This document shows, piece by piece, positions 10,988-24,389 of a stretch of DNA of 64,000 bases (within the stretch, counting starts at the first letter, position 1; each line of letters begins with the position of its first letter). Location of the stretch: assembly GCF_031143425.1 (NCBI RefSeq), contig NC_090439.1, positions 645,359,465 to 645,423,464 on the forward strand, written 5' to 3'. The position numbers were made by a program, and so were the translations under genes. The DNA comes from Pleurodeles waltl (lineage: Eukaryota; Chordata; Amphibia; Caudata; Salamandridae). The notes under the pieces were generated by a model. It searched no databases. It was not told the origin of the DNA and worked only from the letters and a program-made list of their open reading frames with translations.

Positions 10988-13900
10988 ATGGCCCACACGA
11001 CTTACACTTCCTGGCTTAAAATCCTCACCCAGAATGTCAATGGCTTGGGTGATAAAATCAAATGAGGAGTGGCAGCCCAAAACCTCAAATGGCAAGCCCC
11101 GATATAGTCCTGCTTCAAGAGACCCACTTGCAGGGAAATATACACAATGTATTGGACAGGTGGGGCTATAAAATGATTGTCCGCGCAGGCTACATACGGG
11201 GCTCCAGGGAGGTGGGCATTCTCCAATGTAAGACCCCCCTTATGAGATTCTAGACACCTGGACCGATATTCATGGACCCTACGCCGCCCTCTCAGGAAGA
11301 TGGGAGGGTACCACCCTCAGCGTGGTCTCATTCTATGCACCCCCATGTCTATAGGGCCCCACCCTAAACGACTTAGGGACACTACTGGTACAACTTCCGA
11401 ATGGTGACCTGATACTTGAGAGGGATCTCAATATGGCACTGAATAACTCTGAAGACCTAATGTTACAACACCAACAGGTAACCCCTCACTAACCACTGGC
11501 AGATTTCATGATAGCATTGGGCCTCGTAGATGCATGGCACACACATCATCCAACAGATCGCCAATATACCTTACTTTCAGGGGCACATGGGAGCCTCTCA
11601 TGTATAGATTATCTACTCATATTGCCACACCAACTCCCTAACCTACATGACGTCAGACATTTGGCCTGGGGCATATCTGACCACTCTCCAATTTGGGCAA
11701 CCTATGGATCACTAGAGGTCACAACACCATGACAAATGACCCTTAACCCCTGGTATTTCACAATTCCACATATCTGGGAAGGCATTGTGACTGCCACATT
11801 CAATTACTTTAAAGGGAGAACTAGGGCACGGTCGAAACAGCCACAGCCCTCTGGGAGGCATATAAAGCGGTGATAAGGGTTCAGCGAGTGGCACTTGTGG
11901 TGGGGCATTAAAGGGAGAGTAGAGCCCGGTTGAACACACTTAAGGATGAGATTTTAGTATTGGGGTCCCAGCTCCAAGTCTAGGATTCTGGCGATAGCAG
12001 ACATCTCCCCTCCCTAAAACAAACAGAGTACAAGGATGTAGTAAAAGAGGCAGCCAAAGCACGTCATCGCGCCACACAACACCGGCTCTACTGGCTGGAT
12101 AAGAAAGAGTGAGCTGGCCGGGGAGTCTCAGAGATTTGTAATGAGAGAGAAAGACGGCCAGATATAAGATCAAAATAGCACAGACCTTCGCTAATTATTC
12201 TGCCCGCATATATTTCTTATCCCACTCCACCACAGTGGAAGAAGCCCACGAACTGCTGGCATATCTTCCCATTTCTACATTTTCAAACGAGTACAGGGAC
12301 TTCCTAGAGCAGGACCCAACGGAGGGGGATATAGCTCAAGCTATCAAAGCACTACTCTCTGGCAAGGCATTACGTCCAAACTGGCTACCAATTGAGCTTT
12401 ACAAACTCAAAGCATGAAAAATAGCACTCCACCTCCCCTGGATGTTTCTTAAATGCCGATCGATGGGGTCCTTGCCCCATGACCAAAGGCTGGCAGCCAT
12501 TGTGGTCCTCCCCAAGGAGGGTAAGCCATGAGATTAATACACTTCCTATTGGCTGATCTCATTACTTAATGCAGAGATCAAAATTCTTGCCAAACTGTTG
12601 ACCATGAGAATGGGAAAGGTCATCCTGACACTGATCCATCCAGATCAGACAGGCTTTATGCCAGGGAGGAACACTTCCCTCAACTTAAGACACCTATATA
12701 GAGTCCTGGGTCATGCGGCCACCATACAGGAAGACGCCCTGGTGCTCTTCTTGGATGCCCAAATGGCCTTTGACACCATTGAGTGGCCCTTCATGTTCGA
12801 GGTCCTGCTCAGAATGGGATTCATCCCACAGTTTCTCTCCTAGGTGTGACTTCTGTACTCGAACCCTCTGGCCCGCGTGTCGGTGAACGGGGTGCCCTCC
12901 CACTCTTTTAAACTGCATTGGGGCACAAGACAGGCATGCCCCCTTTCTCCCTTGATTTTTGCCCTGGTGCTGGAGCCCTTGGATGTGTGGATCAGGGGAG
13001 ACCCCCTAATAAGAGGCCTAAGATGGACTGCAGATTGGGACGGTAGGATGTCCCCATATGCGGACAACATCCTGCTTTATGTGGCAGATCCGTGGTTGAC
13101 CCTAGACAGGATACTGCACATCTTTGACACATTTGAAAGGTATCCAGGCTTCACCATAAACTGGAGTAAATCATTGATATTTTCCCTTTATGGTCCCTTA
13201 CCGCACCTCCCCAATGGCTGTGCAACCCAAATCACCAATGATGGATTACGATATCTGGGGATTTACATTAACAGAGACCCACATGCATTTTACATTCAAA
13301 ACCTAGAACTGACACTGACACTGGCAAACAACCAGTTGACTCTCCTGGGCAGGGCAACCCTTCTCCGCTTCCTTTACATACTTCAAAAGACACCCTTCCC
13401 ATCCCTCGGACATACTTCTAAACAACAAATAACATTCTTCGGTCCTTGTTAAGGGACGGGGGCAACCCTTGCATAGCCCTCGAGAAACTCACCAGGGGCT
13501 GGTACAATGGGGGTTAGTACTAACAGATATAACAAAATATTATTGGGTATTGCAGCTTGCACGATCAAACATTGGCTCTTAATATGGACAGACTAAACAT
13601 GTCACCAGGGGGATATCGACGGCCCCTTTCTGGTCCACGCACACACTCTTACCAGTCCCACCCTGTCACTGTGTCACTCTGGAAAACAGCACTGAGAGCC
13701 CTGGCGTGAAGGGATAGGTTAACCAAGGTTGCACCCCTGTGGGATTCTGCACAGCTGGGCACCCTGGCCACACAGTGGGGCTTTAGTAAATGGGACCTCA
13801 TTGGTATATCCCGTGTGGGAGATTTATTGTTACATGGAGGGGTGATTCCTTTCCCTGAGTTGCAACAAGAATTTTAATTAGCACCCACTGAGCTGTTTAG

Positions 13901-14702
13901 AAATCTGTAGATACAACATGCTCTTTGAACAGCACTCCACAGTGGGACTGACCTTCATGAATCGTCCTACCCTGGAGGACAGACTGCTGGATGGTGAACT
14001 GTCCTCGAAAGCAATTTCTCTCACCTATTGCAAACTGCTTTGCAATGTGCTAGACACACTAGTCCGTCTCCTAGAATGATGGACGCAAGATCTCAGGAGT
14101 ATTGAGGACGATGAGTGGCCAATAGCTTCAGCAGCTCCGAGGGAAGTGGCAATAAGTCTGAGATTTCATCTCATACAATTAAAAATATTACACTGCGCAT
14201 ACTACGCATCCACCACATTGGCCAAGATGGGCAAAATTGGTGCTACCCTGTGTCCAAAGGTATGTGGGGAAGAGCAATCCGTTTTGCATATGATTTGGAG
14301 TTGCCCGAGACTGCAGCTATACTGGGATGCAATAGTGAGCTGCCTGAACAGAATCTGTGGAAGCACAGTGGAGTCCTCTGCAAAGTGGTGCCTTCTGAAC
14401 ATTTGGGACATGATCTCAGTCATCTAGATGAGCTCTGGATGACACTAGGGTTAGTTGCAAAACAAAACATTGCACAAGTGTAGAGGGCAGGTGGAGTACC
14501 CCTTTTGTTTGACTGGAAAAATTATATGGATTGGTGCATGGTGATAGAACAAGAAGTATATAAAAGCAGAGGCTGCCCTAACAAATGGTCCAAAATATGG
14601 GGAAAATGGAACACATATCGAGGAGATTTATGTGCACTCATAGTGGGCACTGGGGAGACTGGGTTATATAGGAGACGCCTGTGGTCTGAGACGACCCTCT
14701 GA
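10988..14702 (+). pseudogene. L1 ORF2 relic (endonuclease, reverse transcriptase, C-terminal Cys region)
   Basis: The ATG at 10988 opens a frame reading to LKILTQNVNGLG, the usual L1 endonuclease start. Further endonuclease marks are LLQETH (about 11112), a decayed GDLN block (about 11420) and SDHSPI (about 11680). RT blocks are LLNAEIKILAK (12565), DQTGFMPGR (12645), LFLDAQMAFD (12745-12780, motif A Asp kept), GTRQACPLSP (12925-12955, G to A) and YADNILLY (13055), where YADD has become YADN, removing a catalytic Asp. The C-terminal CPKVCGEEQSVLHMIWSCP (14250-14310) matches the L1 Cys-rich segment. The length (about 1240 codons) is normal, but many stops and shifts make it inactive. Confidence 0.75.
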
Positions 14703-14861
14703 CCCTGAGGGGTGGGTCTTGGAAGGCGGATCAGAAGATGGTGATGAAAAAAGATGCAAAGCTTGGCAATGTCATAATGATTCACTGTGTAATTATAGTC
14801 ACTGTTCTATTATTGTGTTGCTTACAATAAAAAGATGTTTAAAAAAAAGATATTGATATCC

Positions 14862-16666
14862 CACTGGATAGTCAACAGTGATTTACAGGTAACCAACCTT
14901 AGATATCTTACATCGGGCAGGGAGTGAAGAAAAGGAGATGCAGTGGGTGACAGGAAGGATGACGGGAGGGAAGTAGGTTTTTGAGGTGACAGTGAGAAGA
15001 ATCAGAAAGTGACTGTGCCTCATAAATTTTGGTATACTATCAGTGATGCTGAGGCAGGCTAGAAAGTGTCTGAATGAAGCAGGACACTGCTTAGCTGCTC
15101 TGCAGTACCTAAAGGCTGACCCCTCATCGGCCCCTTCCTAATAGTAACATTTCACTGTGTGCCCACTGATGAAGAGGGAGTTAATATTGGAGGAATAACT
15201 GAGGTCCTAGGAGGGGAGAGAGGGCATCAAGGTTGGTCTTAGGTCTTTTTTCACAATTGCTTAAGTTGTGTGAGTTTAAGTGGAGAAGCAGTTATCATTA
15301 GTCATGTTTATCTAAAATTGTTTTCGTAAATCATTTGCATTTCCACCCATCCCTGCTGTTAGAAGCCAGTCTACCATTGTCTACAAATACATTTTTAAGC
15401 TTCTACTGAACATTACCCCAAGACGTCATATTTCATGCTCCTTTTGCCCCACACAATGATTCTAATTTAATACATACACCATGCTATGTATAAAACATTT
15501 GATTACACTCCACAGACGTAAGATTTTAAGTTGTAGGAATTTTTCACCATGGACTGTTGCTGCATATTTCTAGAAAGTATTATTATTAAAACGTCTCATG
15601 TACGTGTTACATGCTTGGGTATTGGGTCTGTGCTTGTATGGACTGTAAATGAATAAAATACCAAAGTGGAATTGACACCAAACCCGTTCACCACAAATGG
15701 CTATTCATGATTGAAACCTTCATCCACACTGAGTTCCTCACCAGGCTCCTATTGACTCCTCGAGCTGGAAGAAAAGGAGCATGAACCAAAGAACATTTGA
15801 ACTGAGGTTAATTTCTGATCTTACCACTGTATTGATGAACCCTAAAACCAGCAGCTGGCACGAAAGTGCCACATTAGCAAATGGCCTACGTTACCAAATG
15901 GCCAAATAATCCTTACCCGTTGATATGCTAGTTAAGCCTAATTTATAAGATTAGAGGCGCCATCGATAATCACACTTTATGCTCAGTTTCTGCACTCCGT
16001 GTGCTGTTAGCACAAAATTCTTTCCAAATCAAAGATGCATTTCAGGCAATGGCACTAGCCAAGAATATCAAAACAATGAATACTTGATGAGAGATTGAAC
16101 TCATGATTACGATGCACTGACACTGTATATAGGTTCACTATTTTGTAAGTTACAGTGTCTGGGCATGAAACATCCTTCTAAGGGACAGCAAGAGTTGTGT
16201 TGCTTCTAACAGGCTGGTATTCTAACATAAACCTATTGTGTGCTGAGAAATGCTAAAAATGTTGAAAAACCTTAGTGGACATATGCCTAAATATCTTGTA
16301 TTTTTTAAGTCCCAATAGGCTAAAACCAATTCAGCTGGGCCAGTGCATTTTAGAATGCACTTTTTGATGTTTATTTTTCCTGACATTGAACATCCCACTT
16401 GGTCTACTTGCCAAATGTGCATTTAAATGTCACTTTCACTGTTTATTCTGCTAAAATGCCCTGATGGAGACCCCTTAAACCCTACTAAAGCATATTAATT
16501 TGAGACCATTGTTGTTGGTCAAGTACTTTTTAAAATGCACCAATGGCTGTATTATTTCCAGAGAAATGCTCCCCATATGATTCACCATATGACTACGGTG
16601 AAAAGAGCCCCTAAAAGACATTTTTACCCAGGTTCTGAGAATGGCACTGTGCCCCATTGTTCAAAG
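14862..16666. other. No gene seen
   Basis: AT-rich sequence between the L1 tail and the next LTR. No reading frame, structured repeat or element end could be supported. It may be ordinary intergenic or intronic DNA. Confidence 0.4.
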
Positions 16667-19126
16667 TGTTAGCCCTCCCTGAAGTTTGAGTCTAGTTGCG
16701 CCCCTGCTTCATACCATCCAGAAAGCAGCAGGGAGACTGTTCCTCAGCCTCCCATGCCGACACCTCCACTCAGCCAGACTTTCAGTAGCACACTGTTGGA
16801 CCTGGCCTTTTTGCAGGGTTATCCCCAAACTTTTTGCCTTCTTCCTCTTATTTTTCTGACTTGTTTTGGTTCACTGTAGAACTCTGGGCACTTGACCACT
16901 GCTAATGAGTGCTAAACTGCAAATACTTTCTGTCTAAAATGTATTGGTGACTGGATTATCCATGACTGGAATATATGATTTACTAGTAAGTCCCTAGTAA
17001 AGTGCACTGTGTGTGCCCAGGGCCTGTAAATCAAATGCTACTAGTGGGCCTGCAGCACTGATTGTGCCACCCACATAGGTAGCCCTGCAAACATGTCTCA
17101 GGCCTGCCATTGGAAGGCCTGTGTGTGCAGTTTCACTGCCACTTCGACTTGGCATTTAAAAGTACTTGCCAAGCCTTAAAATCCCCTTTTCTACATATGT
17201 CACCCCTAAGGTATGCCCTAGGAAACCTATATGGCAGGGTGCTATGTAGGCAAAAGGCAGGACATGTACATGTGTGTTTTATATGTCCTGATAGTGAAAT
17301 ACTGCTAAATTCATTTTTCAATATTGCAAGGACTATCTCTCCCATGGGATAGCATGGGGAGTGCCTCAAAATATCTTTTAAGTGTAATCTCTGATTGGGA
17401 GCAGATAAAGATGTGGAGTTTGTGGTCTCTGAACTCACAATTTAAAAATACATTTTTGGTGAAGTTGTTTTTTTAATTATAAGTATGAAAATTTCACTTT
17501 TAGAAAGTGGGGATTTTCTTGCTTACCCATTATGTCCCTCTGCCTGTCTGTGGAATACACGTCTGGGTCAAAACGATAGTTTGACTGTTTGTGAATTCAC
17601 TCTAGACAGTCACACTCAGGGAGCTGAGGCGTGCCTTGCATATCCTGATGGGTTTTCCTGAGCCAGAGTGGTAGGATGACCTGACACTTGCACCTGAATA
17701 GGGCTGTGCCTGTCCTTACACAAAGCAGTCTCCAACCCCCTGGAGTGTGTCTGGGGCAAGGGCAGGAAAGGAAGGGTCTTGTGCATTACAAAGACTTCTC
17801 TTTGAAGTTTGCCTACTTCAAAGACAGATATGGGTGTAAGTCATGGGCCTCTGATACCTCAAAGTTAGAATTCTTCCAGGCATACAGCCAGGAAGAAGAG
17901 ATGGCTGCTATAGGAGGGGCTGCCACTCTGCCTGTTGATTTGCTGTGCTGGCCTGCTGTTTGCTGCTTCTGTCCTGGGAGTGAAAGGACTGCTTTCTACA
18001 TCCTGCTGCCAACAGTTCTCCAAGGGCTTGGACTGAGCTAGCCTTTTGTTAAGAAGTCTCAGGGACATCAAAGACTTCATCTGCCAGCACCTGTGCTCTC
18101 TTGCTGAGTCCTGACTTGCCAAGTGATGCTACATCCAGTCCCTGGGCCCATGGGAGTGAGTTCTGGTGTAGCCAAGAAGAAACCAAGCACATCTACTCCA
18201 GAGCAACTTTGAAGCCGGTGCCACTGTCTGACTCTGCGCCACTGCCTGCACCAGAGCTGTGGTCCCGGCTGAGTGCAATGACCACGACCGATGCTGCAGG
18301 CCTGACGCTGTTGCAGCATCTCAGAAATCCCACCACAGCATGAGTCCCAAGTTCCGTGTCACTGACATCCGTGACTCCCGACTCAGCCACGCACCTGTGG
18401 CCCCATGGTGTGATTGCGACAATGCAAAGTCGGTGCCTCGCATCTTGACCTGCTGGATTCATCGACCACGTCTTGTCATAAGGAACCAATGCCCCGCCAC
18501 CGATGCAGCATCACCTCCCCTGCAAATGTAAGGAACCCAAGCCTCACCTACCCTGCCTAACAGTAAGGAACTGAAGCCTCACCACTCAGGTACTAGTAAC
18601 GAACCAACACCACATTGGCTCCAGGGAAATCCCCCTCCCCAACTCCGAGCAACATCTTTGTTTTCTCTTCGTTTTCCAAAGTACTGCACCTGTGACTTTG
18701 TGACTGACCCGCACTCCCTCACAAGTAACGTCGGACTGTTGGGAACAACTCCGTCAAGGTACAGTGATAACCCCAGTTGGAGCTATTGTGTTTCTAAGCA
18801 CTTTACTGAGATTTAATCTTTTTAAATGTGTATCTTTAATTGTGCATGCTGGATTTTTGTAGTTTTGGTCTTGTTTTACTCAGATAAATATTGGCTATTT
18901 TTCTAAAGTGGCGTGGAGCACTCTTGTGGTATTTTAACTGTCTTACTGTGTGTATGTACAAATAATTTAGGCATTGTCTCTGAGATAAGCATAACTGCTT
19001 GAGCCAAACTACCAAGGGGGTGAGTCGGGTTATCTTAGCTGTGTGACTCCCTTACTCTGACTAGAGTGAGGGTCCCTACTTGGACAGGGTGCAAACCACT
19101 GCCAACTAGAGATCCAATTTCTAACA
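16667..19126 (+). mobile_element. Solo LTR-type repeat (TGTTAG...CTAACA)
   Basis: Opens with TGTTAG (16667) and closes with CTAACA (19121-19126), a perfect 6-bp inverted terminus of the TG...CA kind. It shares many blocks, in the opposite orientation, with 1-1987. There is no gag/pol frame and no neighbouring second LTR, so it is read as a solo LTR produced by recombination between two LTRs. Flanks CAAAG (left) and CACAC (right) do not form a target duplication, which suggests decay or recombination between different copies. The strand is a relative label. Confidence 0.6.
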
Positions 19127-20590
19127 CACACAAACCATGCGCAAAAGCAGAGCAGGAAGTTGCGCATTCTCCTACATCTCTCCTAAAGTATGTAATGCAT
19201 CACCTTTCCACAGAAAAGCACTAAAGAAAGAGAACAGGACAAAATGGTAAAAACAGCACAACTTGTTTACTTTCAGCATTCAATTGCTGGCATAATCAAA
19301 ACCTTAAAACATGGTCTTATTTTAACTGTTTCTTTTTCATTATAGCTTTAGAAATTACCTATATTAAACTCAGTCGGTTCTCGATATTGCAAAGAAAGCA
19401 AACGTTCGCTGCCCATAGATCTTACATGGTCTCTCAGTTGGCAGCGGTACCAGGATACGAACTGAGAAATTCCTGTAAAACACTATCTTGTTGCAACCAC
19501 GAAGGGACTTCCGCGCACAGCACGGGTTGCCATGGTTCCAAGAACGCGTAAAAAGTATGCCTTTCACCAGAGGTGCTGCAACAACCCCTAACTGTCCTGG
19601 GGATATCCCAGCAGTGCAATGGACAAGGCCTGTTAATGTGAGTTTCTTATTTGCAGCCAGCTGTCACCGGAAAAAATAAATTTTAGAAAAACTACTACAT
19701 TTCCACGTCACGGAGATGTCTGAAATGAGAGCTACTTCCTGGGTCTAGAAGAGGTTAAAAGGGCAAAACTATGTCAAAGATTTAATAATGCACACAGATG
19801 CCTTTTCTAAAGTATAAACGTATACATGCCCGTTTACGGTAGAAGGAACTTCCAACATTGCATCACAATGGTAAAGTCTAATGTTGAACAAACATTTCTA
19901 CTTAGGGTCAAGAAAGTTCAAACTAGAATAACGTTTCCTTTGTGTGGTGCCCATAAGTCTCAGCAACTTGAATATGGGACTTTTGATCATTGCTTTGTGT
20001 CAATGTAAACATCTTTTCATACTTTCTCTTCATTGTTGAGTTCATCAATTATATCAATATCCATATCTGTAGAATTTGAATAGAAACTTTATTTCAAATT
20101 AAGGTTGCTTGACTGGCAGGATTTCCATAATGTCGTTTTACACTTTAATGCGTGTTTAATAAACAAAATATTGTTGTAACTTCAGAGTCAAAAATGTAGT
20201 GCTTACTAAACCCATTTCACATTTAGTAGATCCAAACTGATGGACAATTAGTTACTACTTAACACTAGTGCAAAGAATAAGTGCCACTGATTTTCTCCTA
20301 TTTTCTGTAGGTATGTGGGCTCTGAATATACCAAACTATTCTATATATACCATTAAATGGCAGTCAACTGCTGGTTAGGAGACCACGGCTTATGCTCCAG
20401 TCCTGACTTATGTTCTGCTAAATGGAATAATAGGTGGCCCCTACTACTTTAAACACGTGCAGTAACAGCGAATAAACACACATATTTGACCAGTCCGAAG
20501 TATATTTTGAAATAGGGATCCAAGTAGCACATTTAAAACCACTTCTCTATAGTAAATTTTGCATGTCTGACTGGGTTGGAGTCACCTGGG
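19127..20590. other. No gene seen
   Basis: AT-rich, no coding signal. A weak frame on the minus strand around 19370-19620 has no recognisable motif and I do not regard it as a gene. Confidence 0.4.
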
Positions 20591-20695
20591 AATCATGGAG
20601 TGAGTGATTGGTTTGTGAGTGGTTGTATAGTTGAGTGATTAAGTAAGTGACTATATTGGTGAGAGGGTGGGCGAGTCAGTGAATGTATGGGTGAG
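20591..20695. repeat. GTGAGTG-type minisatellite, left part
   Basis: Degenerate tandem repeats built from GTGAGTGG, GGTTGTAT and GTGAGTGA words. The array continues at 23650 after the LTR insertion, so both parts were once one array. Confidence 0.65.
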
Positions 20696-23649
20696 TGTAG
20701 GAGGCTGGGCTGGCTTATAGTGGGTACCTGATGGTACTTACACCTTGTGCCAGGTCCAGTTATCCCTTATTAGTAGATTAGTAGTGTTCTAGCAGCTTAG
20801 ACTGATAGAGGTAGCTATAGCAGAGCGGCTTAGGCTGAACTAGGAGACATGCAAAGCTCCTAGTATACCACTTAAATCATATAGCACTATATCAGAAGAA
20901 TCACAATACTCAAAGTTACTCAAAATAAATGTACTTTATTTTAGTGACAATGTGCCAAAAATATCTCAGAGGATACACTCCCTTAGGAGGTAAGTAAAAT
21001 ACACAAAATATACACACAAACCAAAATCAGGTAAGTAAACAGTTAGAAAAGTTGTGCAAACACTGTAGAATACAATAGGATGCAAAAGGCTCAGGGGCTA
21101 CACAAACCATATACTAAGAAAGTGGAATGCGAACCACTTAGGGACCCCAGGCTTAGTGTAGTGTGTAGGGGGTCGCTGGGAGTGCTAGAAAACACTAAGG
21201 GTGTCCAAGATAGCCCACCCCAAGACCCTGAAAAGTAGGAGTAAAGTTACCCTACTTCCCCAGAAACACACTAAAGTCGTGATAGGAGATTCTGCAAAGA
21301 CAACAACTGACTGCAAAGCACTGAAGACGGATTCCTGGACCTGAGGACCTGCAAAGGAAGGGGACCAAGTCCAAGAGTCACAAACGTTTCCGGGGGGCAG
21401 GAGCCCACTAAACCCTGGATGAAGGTGCAAAATGGCTGCTTCTGGGTGGAAGTAGCTGAAGATTCTGCAACAACGGAAGATGCCAGCAACATCTCCTTTG
21501 CACAGAAGATGTCCCACAGCGTGCTAGAGGATGCAGAGTTGTTTCCACACAGAAAGACCGCAAACAAGCTTTGCTAGCTGCAAAGGTCATGGTTAAAGAA
21601 AATGGGTGCTGCCCGGGCCCAGGAAGGACCAGGAGGTCACCCCTTGGAGGAGAAGACAGAGGGGGTGCTCAGCAACACAGAGAGCCCACACAGAAGCAGG
21701 CAGCACCGGCAGAAGCACTTGAACAGGCATTCAAGAAATCTGAGCATGGCAGTCATCTCAACACTACAAAGGAGGGTCCCACATAGCCGTTGGTCAACTC
21801 AGCAAGTAGAGCAATGCAGGATGGAGTGCTGGGGACCTGGGCTATGCTGCACACAAAGGATTCCTTGCAAAAGTGCACACAAGCCCTAGTAGCTGCAGTT
21901 CATGCAGTACACAGGTTTACTGTCTGTCGTGGGGAGGCAAGGACTTACCTCCACCAAATTTGGACAGAAGGACCACTGGACTGTCAGGGTTACTTGGATC
22001 CAGCTCCTGTGTTCCAGGGCACAGGCCAGTCGAGATGAGAGGGGACCCAGAGGACCGGTGATGCAGAAGTTTGGTGCCTGCATTAGCAGGGGGAAGATTC
22101 CGTCGACCCACGGGAAATTTCTTCTTCGCTTCCAATGCAGGGTGAAGGCAGACAGCCCTCAGAGCATGCACCACCAGGAAACAGTCGAGAAAGCCGGCAG
22201 GATTAGGCAATGTTGCTGGTAGTCGTCTTGCTACTTTGTTGAGGTTTTGCAGGCGTCCTGGAGCAGTCAACGGTCGATCCTTGGCAGAAGTCGAAGAGGG
22301 AGATGCAAAGGAACTCTAGTGAACTCTTGCATTTGTTATCTGAAGAGAAACCCACAGGAGAGACCCTCAATAGCCCTCAGAGGAGGATTGGCCACCTAAC
22401 CAGGTAAGCACCTACCAGGAGGGGTCTCTGACGTAACCTGCTGAAACTGGCCACTCAGAGGCCTCCATTGTGCCCTCACACCTCTGCATTCAAGATGGCA
22501 GAGGTCTGGGACACACTGGAGGAGCTCTGGGCACCGCCCCTGGGGTGGAGATGTACAAGGGAGTGGTCACTCCTCTTTCCTTTATCCAGTTTCGTGCCAT
22601 AGCAGGGGCTGGGGAATCCCTAAACCGGTTTAGACTGGCTTATGCAAGGAGAGCACCATCTGTGCCCTTCAAAGTATTTCCAGAGGCTGCGGGAGGCTAC
22701 TCCTCCCCAGCCCTTAACACCTATTTCCAAAGGGAGAGGGTGTAACACCCTCTCTCAGAGGAAATCCTTTGTTCTGCCTTCCTGGAACTGGGCTGCCCAG
22801 ACACCAGGATGGCAGAAGCCTGTCTATGGGTTGGCAGCAGCGGTAGCTGCAGTGAAAACCCCAGAGAGCTAGTTTGGCAGTACCTGGGGTCCATGCTGGA
22901 GCACCGGGGATGCATGGGATTGGCACCCCAATATCAGATTTGGCATGGGGGGGACAATTCCATGATCTTAGACATGTTACATGGTCATATTTGGAGTTAC
23001 CATTGTGAAGCTACATATAGGTATTGACCTATATGTAGTGCACACGTGTAATGGTGTCCCCGCACTAACAAAGTCTGGGGAAATTGCCCTGAACAATGTG
23101 GGGGCCCCTTGGTTAGTGCCAGGGTGCCTTCACACTTAGTAACTTTGCCCCTAGCCTTCACTAAGTGAGGGTTAGACATATAGGTGACTTATAAGTTACT
23201 CAAGTGCAGTGTAAAATGGCTGTGAAATAATGTGGACGTTATTTCACTCAGGCTGCAGTGGCAGTCCTTTGTAAGAATTGTCTGAGCTCCCTATGGGTGG
23301 CAAAAGAAATGCTGCAGCCCATAGGGATCGCCTGGAATCCCAATACCCTAGGTACCTAGGTACCATATACTAGGGAATTATAAGGGTGTTCCAGTGTGCC
23401 AATCAGAATTGATGAAAATGGTCACTAGCCTGCAGTGACAATTTTAAAAGCCGAGAGAGCATAAGCACTGAGGTTCTGGTTAGCAGAGCCTCAGTGACAC
23501 AGTTAGGCACCACACAGGGAACACATTTAGGCCACAAACTATGAGCAATGGGGTCCTGGCTAGCAGGATCCCAGTGAGACAGGCAAAATCAAACTGACAC
23601 ACTAGTAGAAATGGGGGTAATATGCCAGGCAAGATGGTACTTTCCTACA
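20696..23649. mobile_element. Solo LTR-type repeat inserted in the minisatellite
   Basis: Starts TGTAGGA (20696) and ends TCCTACA (23643-23649), a 7-bp perfect inverted terminus. It is flanked by GTGAG on both sides (20691-20695 and 23650-23654), a perfect 5-bp target duplication of the kind made by retroviral-type integrases. Both flanks are minisatellite, so the insertion point is clear. It is 2954 bp long with no protein frame of its own. It contains a mononucleotide-poor, TTTATTTTAG-type promoter/leader-like stretch near 20925-20945, but orientation could not be fixed. A family different from the LTR at 16667. Confidence 0.75.
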
Positions 23650-24190
23650 GTGAGTGAGTGGATGTATGAGGGGCTGTATGTATAGGGGAATGGCTGTGTC
23701 AGTGACTGTATGGGAGTGAGTGGATGTGTGGGTAGCTGTATCTGTGAGTACGTGGGTCTGTGAGTGGCTGCGTGGGTGTGTGAGTGAATGTATGGGTGAG
23801 TGAGTGGTTGTATGGATGAGTGACTGGGTGTGTAAGTGACTGTATAGGTGAGTGAGTGTGTCTGTGACTGTATGGCTGAGTGTGTGGGTTTTTGTATAGG
23901 TGAGTTAGTGGGTGGGTCAGTGGCTGTGTGGAGATGTAAGTGGGTATGTGAGTGATTGTATGGGTGTATGAGTGTGTGTGACAGATGCTGTATGGGTGTG
24001 TGAGTAGATGTTTTAGTAGATGTATGAATGTGTGAATACATGAGTTAGTGTTGTATGACTGAGTGAGTGGTTGTCTCAGTGGTTGCGTGAGTGAGTGGGT
24101 GTGTGTTAGTAGTATTATGGGTCTGTAAATGAGTATGTGAGCAGTTGTGTGTGTGGATGTATGATTGTACGGGGGTATGAGTGGGTGTGT
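23650..24190. repeat. GTGAGTG-type minisatellite, right part
   Basis: Continuation of the array at 20591-20695, with units of about 24-32 bp mixing GAGTGAGTGG, CTGTATGG and GGTGTGTGAG. Long open frames on the minus strand here are only periodic Thr/His/Ser runs created by the repeat. The array ends in ATGTCATCAGTG-like short repeats at 24205-24290. Confidence 0.7.
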
Positions 24191-24389
24191 GGGTATTTAT
24201 GTGGATGATGTCGTCAGTGATGTTATCAAGGATGTAATTTGAGATGTCATCAGTGATGTCATCAGTGATGTCACTGACCATGTCATGAGTGATGTAACAT
24301 GTGAGTTCATAAGCAGTGCATTATGGGGGTGCAAGTTGTAGTTAGTTGAGGTAACTGCTGAATTTCTATGGTTTTGTATGTGTAAAATG

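Larger units (their letters stand above)
8519..14848 (+). mobile_element. L1-clade LINE, near full length, inactive
   Basis: The order is a GC-rich 5' untranslated region (8519-9430), an ORF1 relic, a spacer (10228-10987), an ORF2 relic and a 3' tail with AATAAA (14825-14832) and a short A-run. The total of about 6.3 kb fits a complete L1. A possible imperfect target duplication flanks it: GACATTGGTATCC at 8506-8518 and GATATTGATATCC at 14849-14861 (two transitions in 13). Many stops and frameshifts show it is old. The 5' limit depends on that duplication and is the least secure part. Confidence 0.7.

Noticed and set aside
17133..18531. Several 80-117-residue frames
   Set aside because: They lie within the solo LTR at 16667-19126 and have no motif; the related LTR at 1-1987 does not keep them.
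19370..19679. Possible small gene on either strand
   Set aside because: Overlapping frames on both strands, no homology I recognise, no splice or start support.
22470..22926. Short frames in the LTR at 20696-23649
   Set aside because: No gag, protease or RT motif; overlapping frames of similar length on both strands suggest chance.
23589..24281. Long minus-strand open frames rich in Thr, His and Ser
   Set aside because: They only reflect the periodic GTGAGTG-type repeat read on the other strand; the same happens in the other arrays (30175-31153, 51700-52352).
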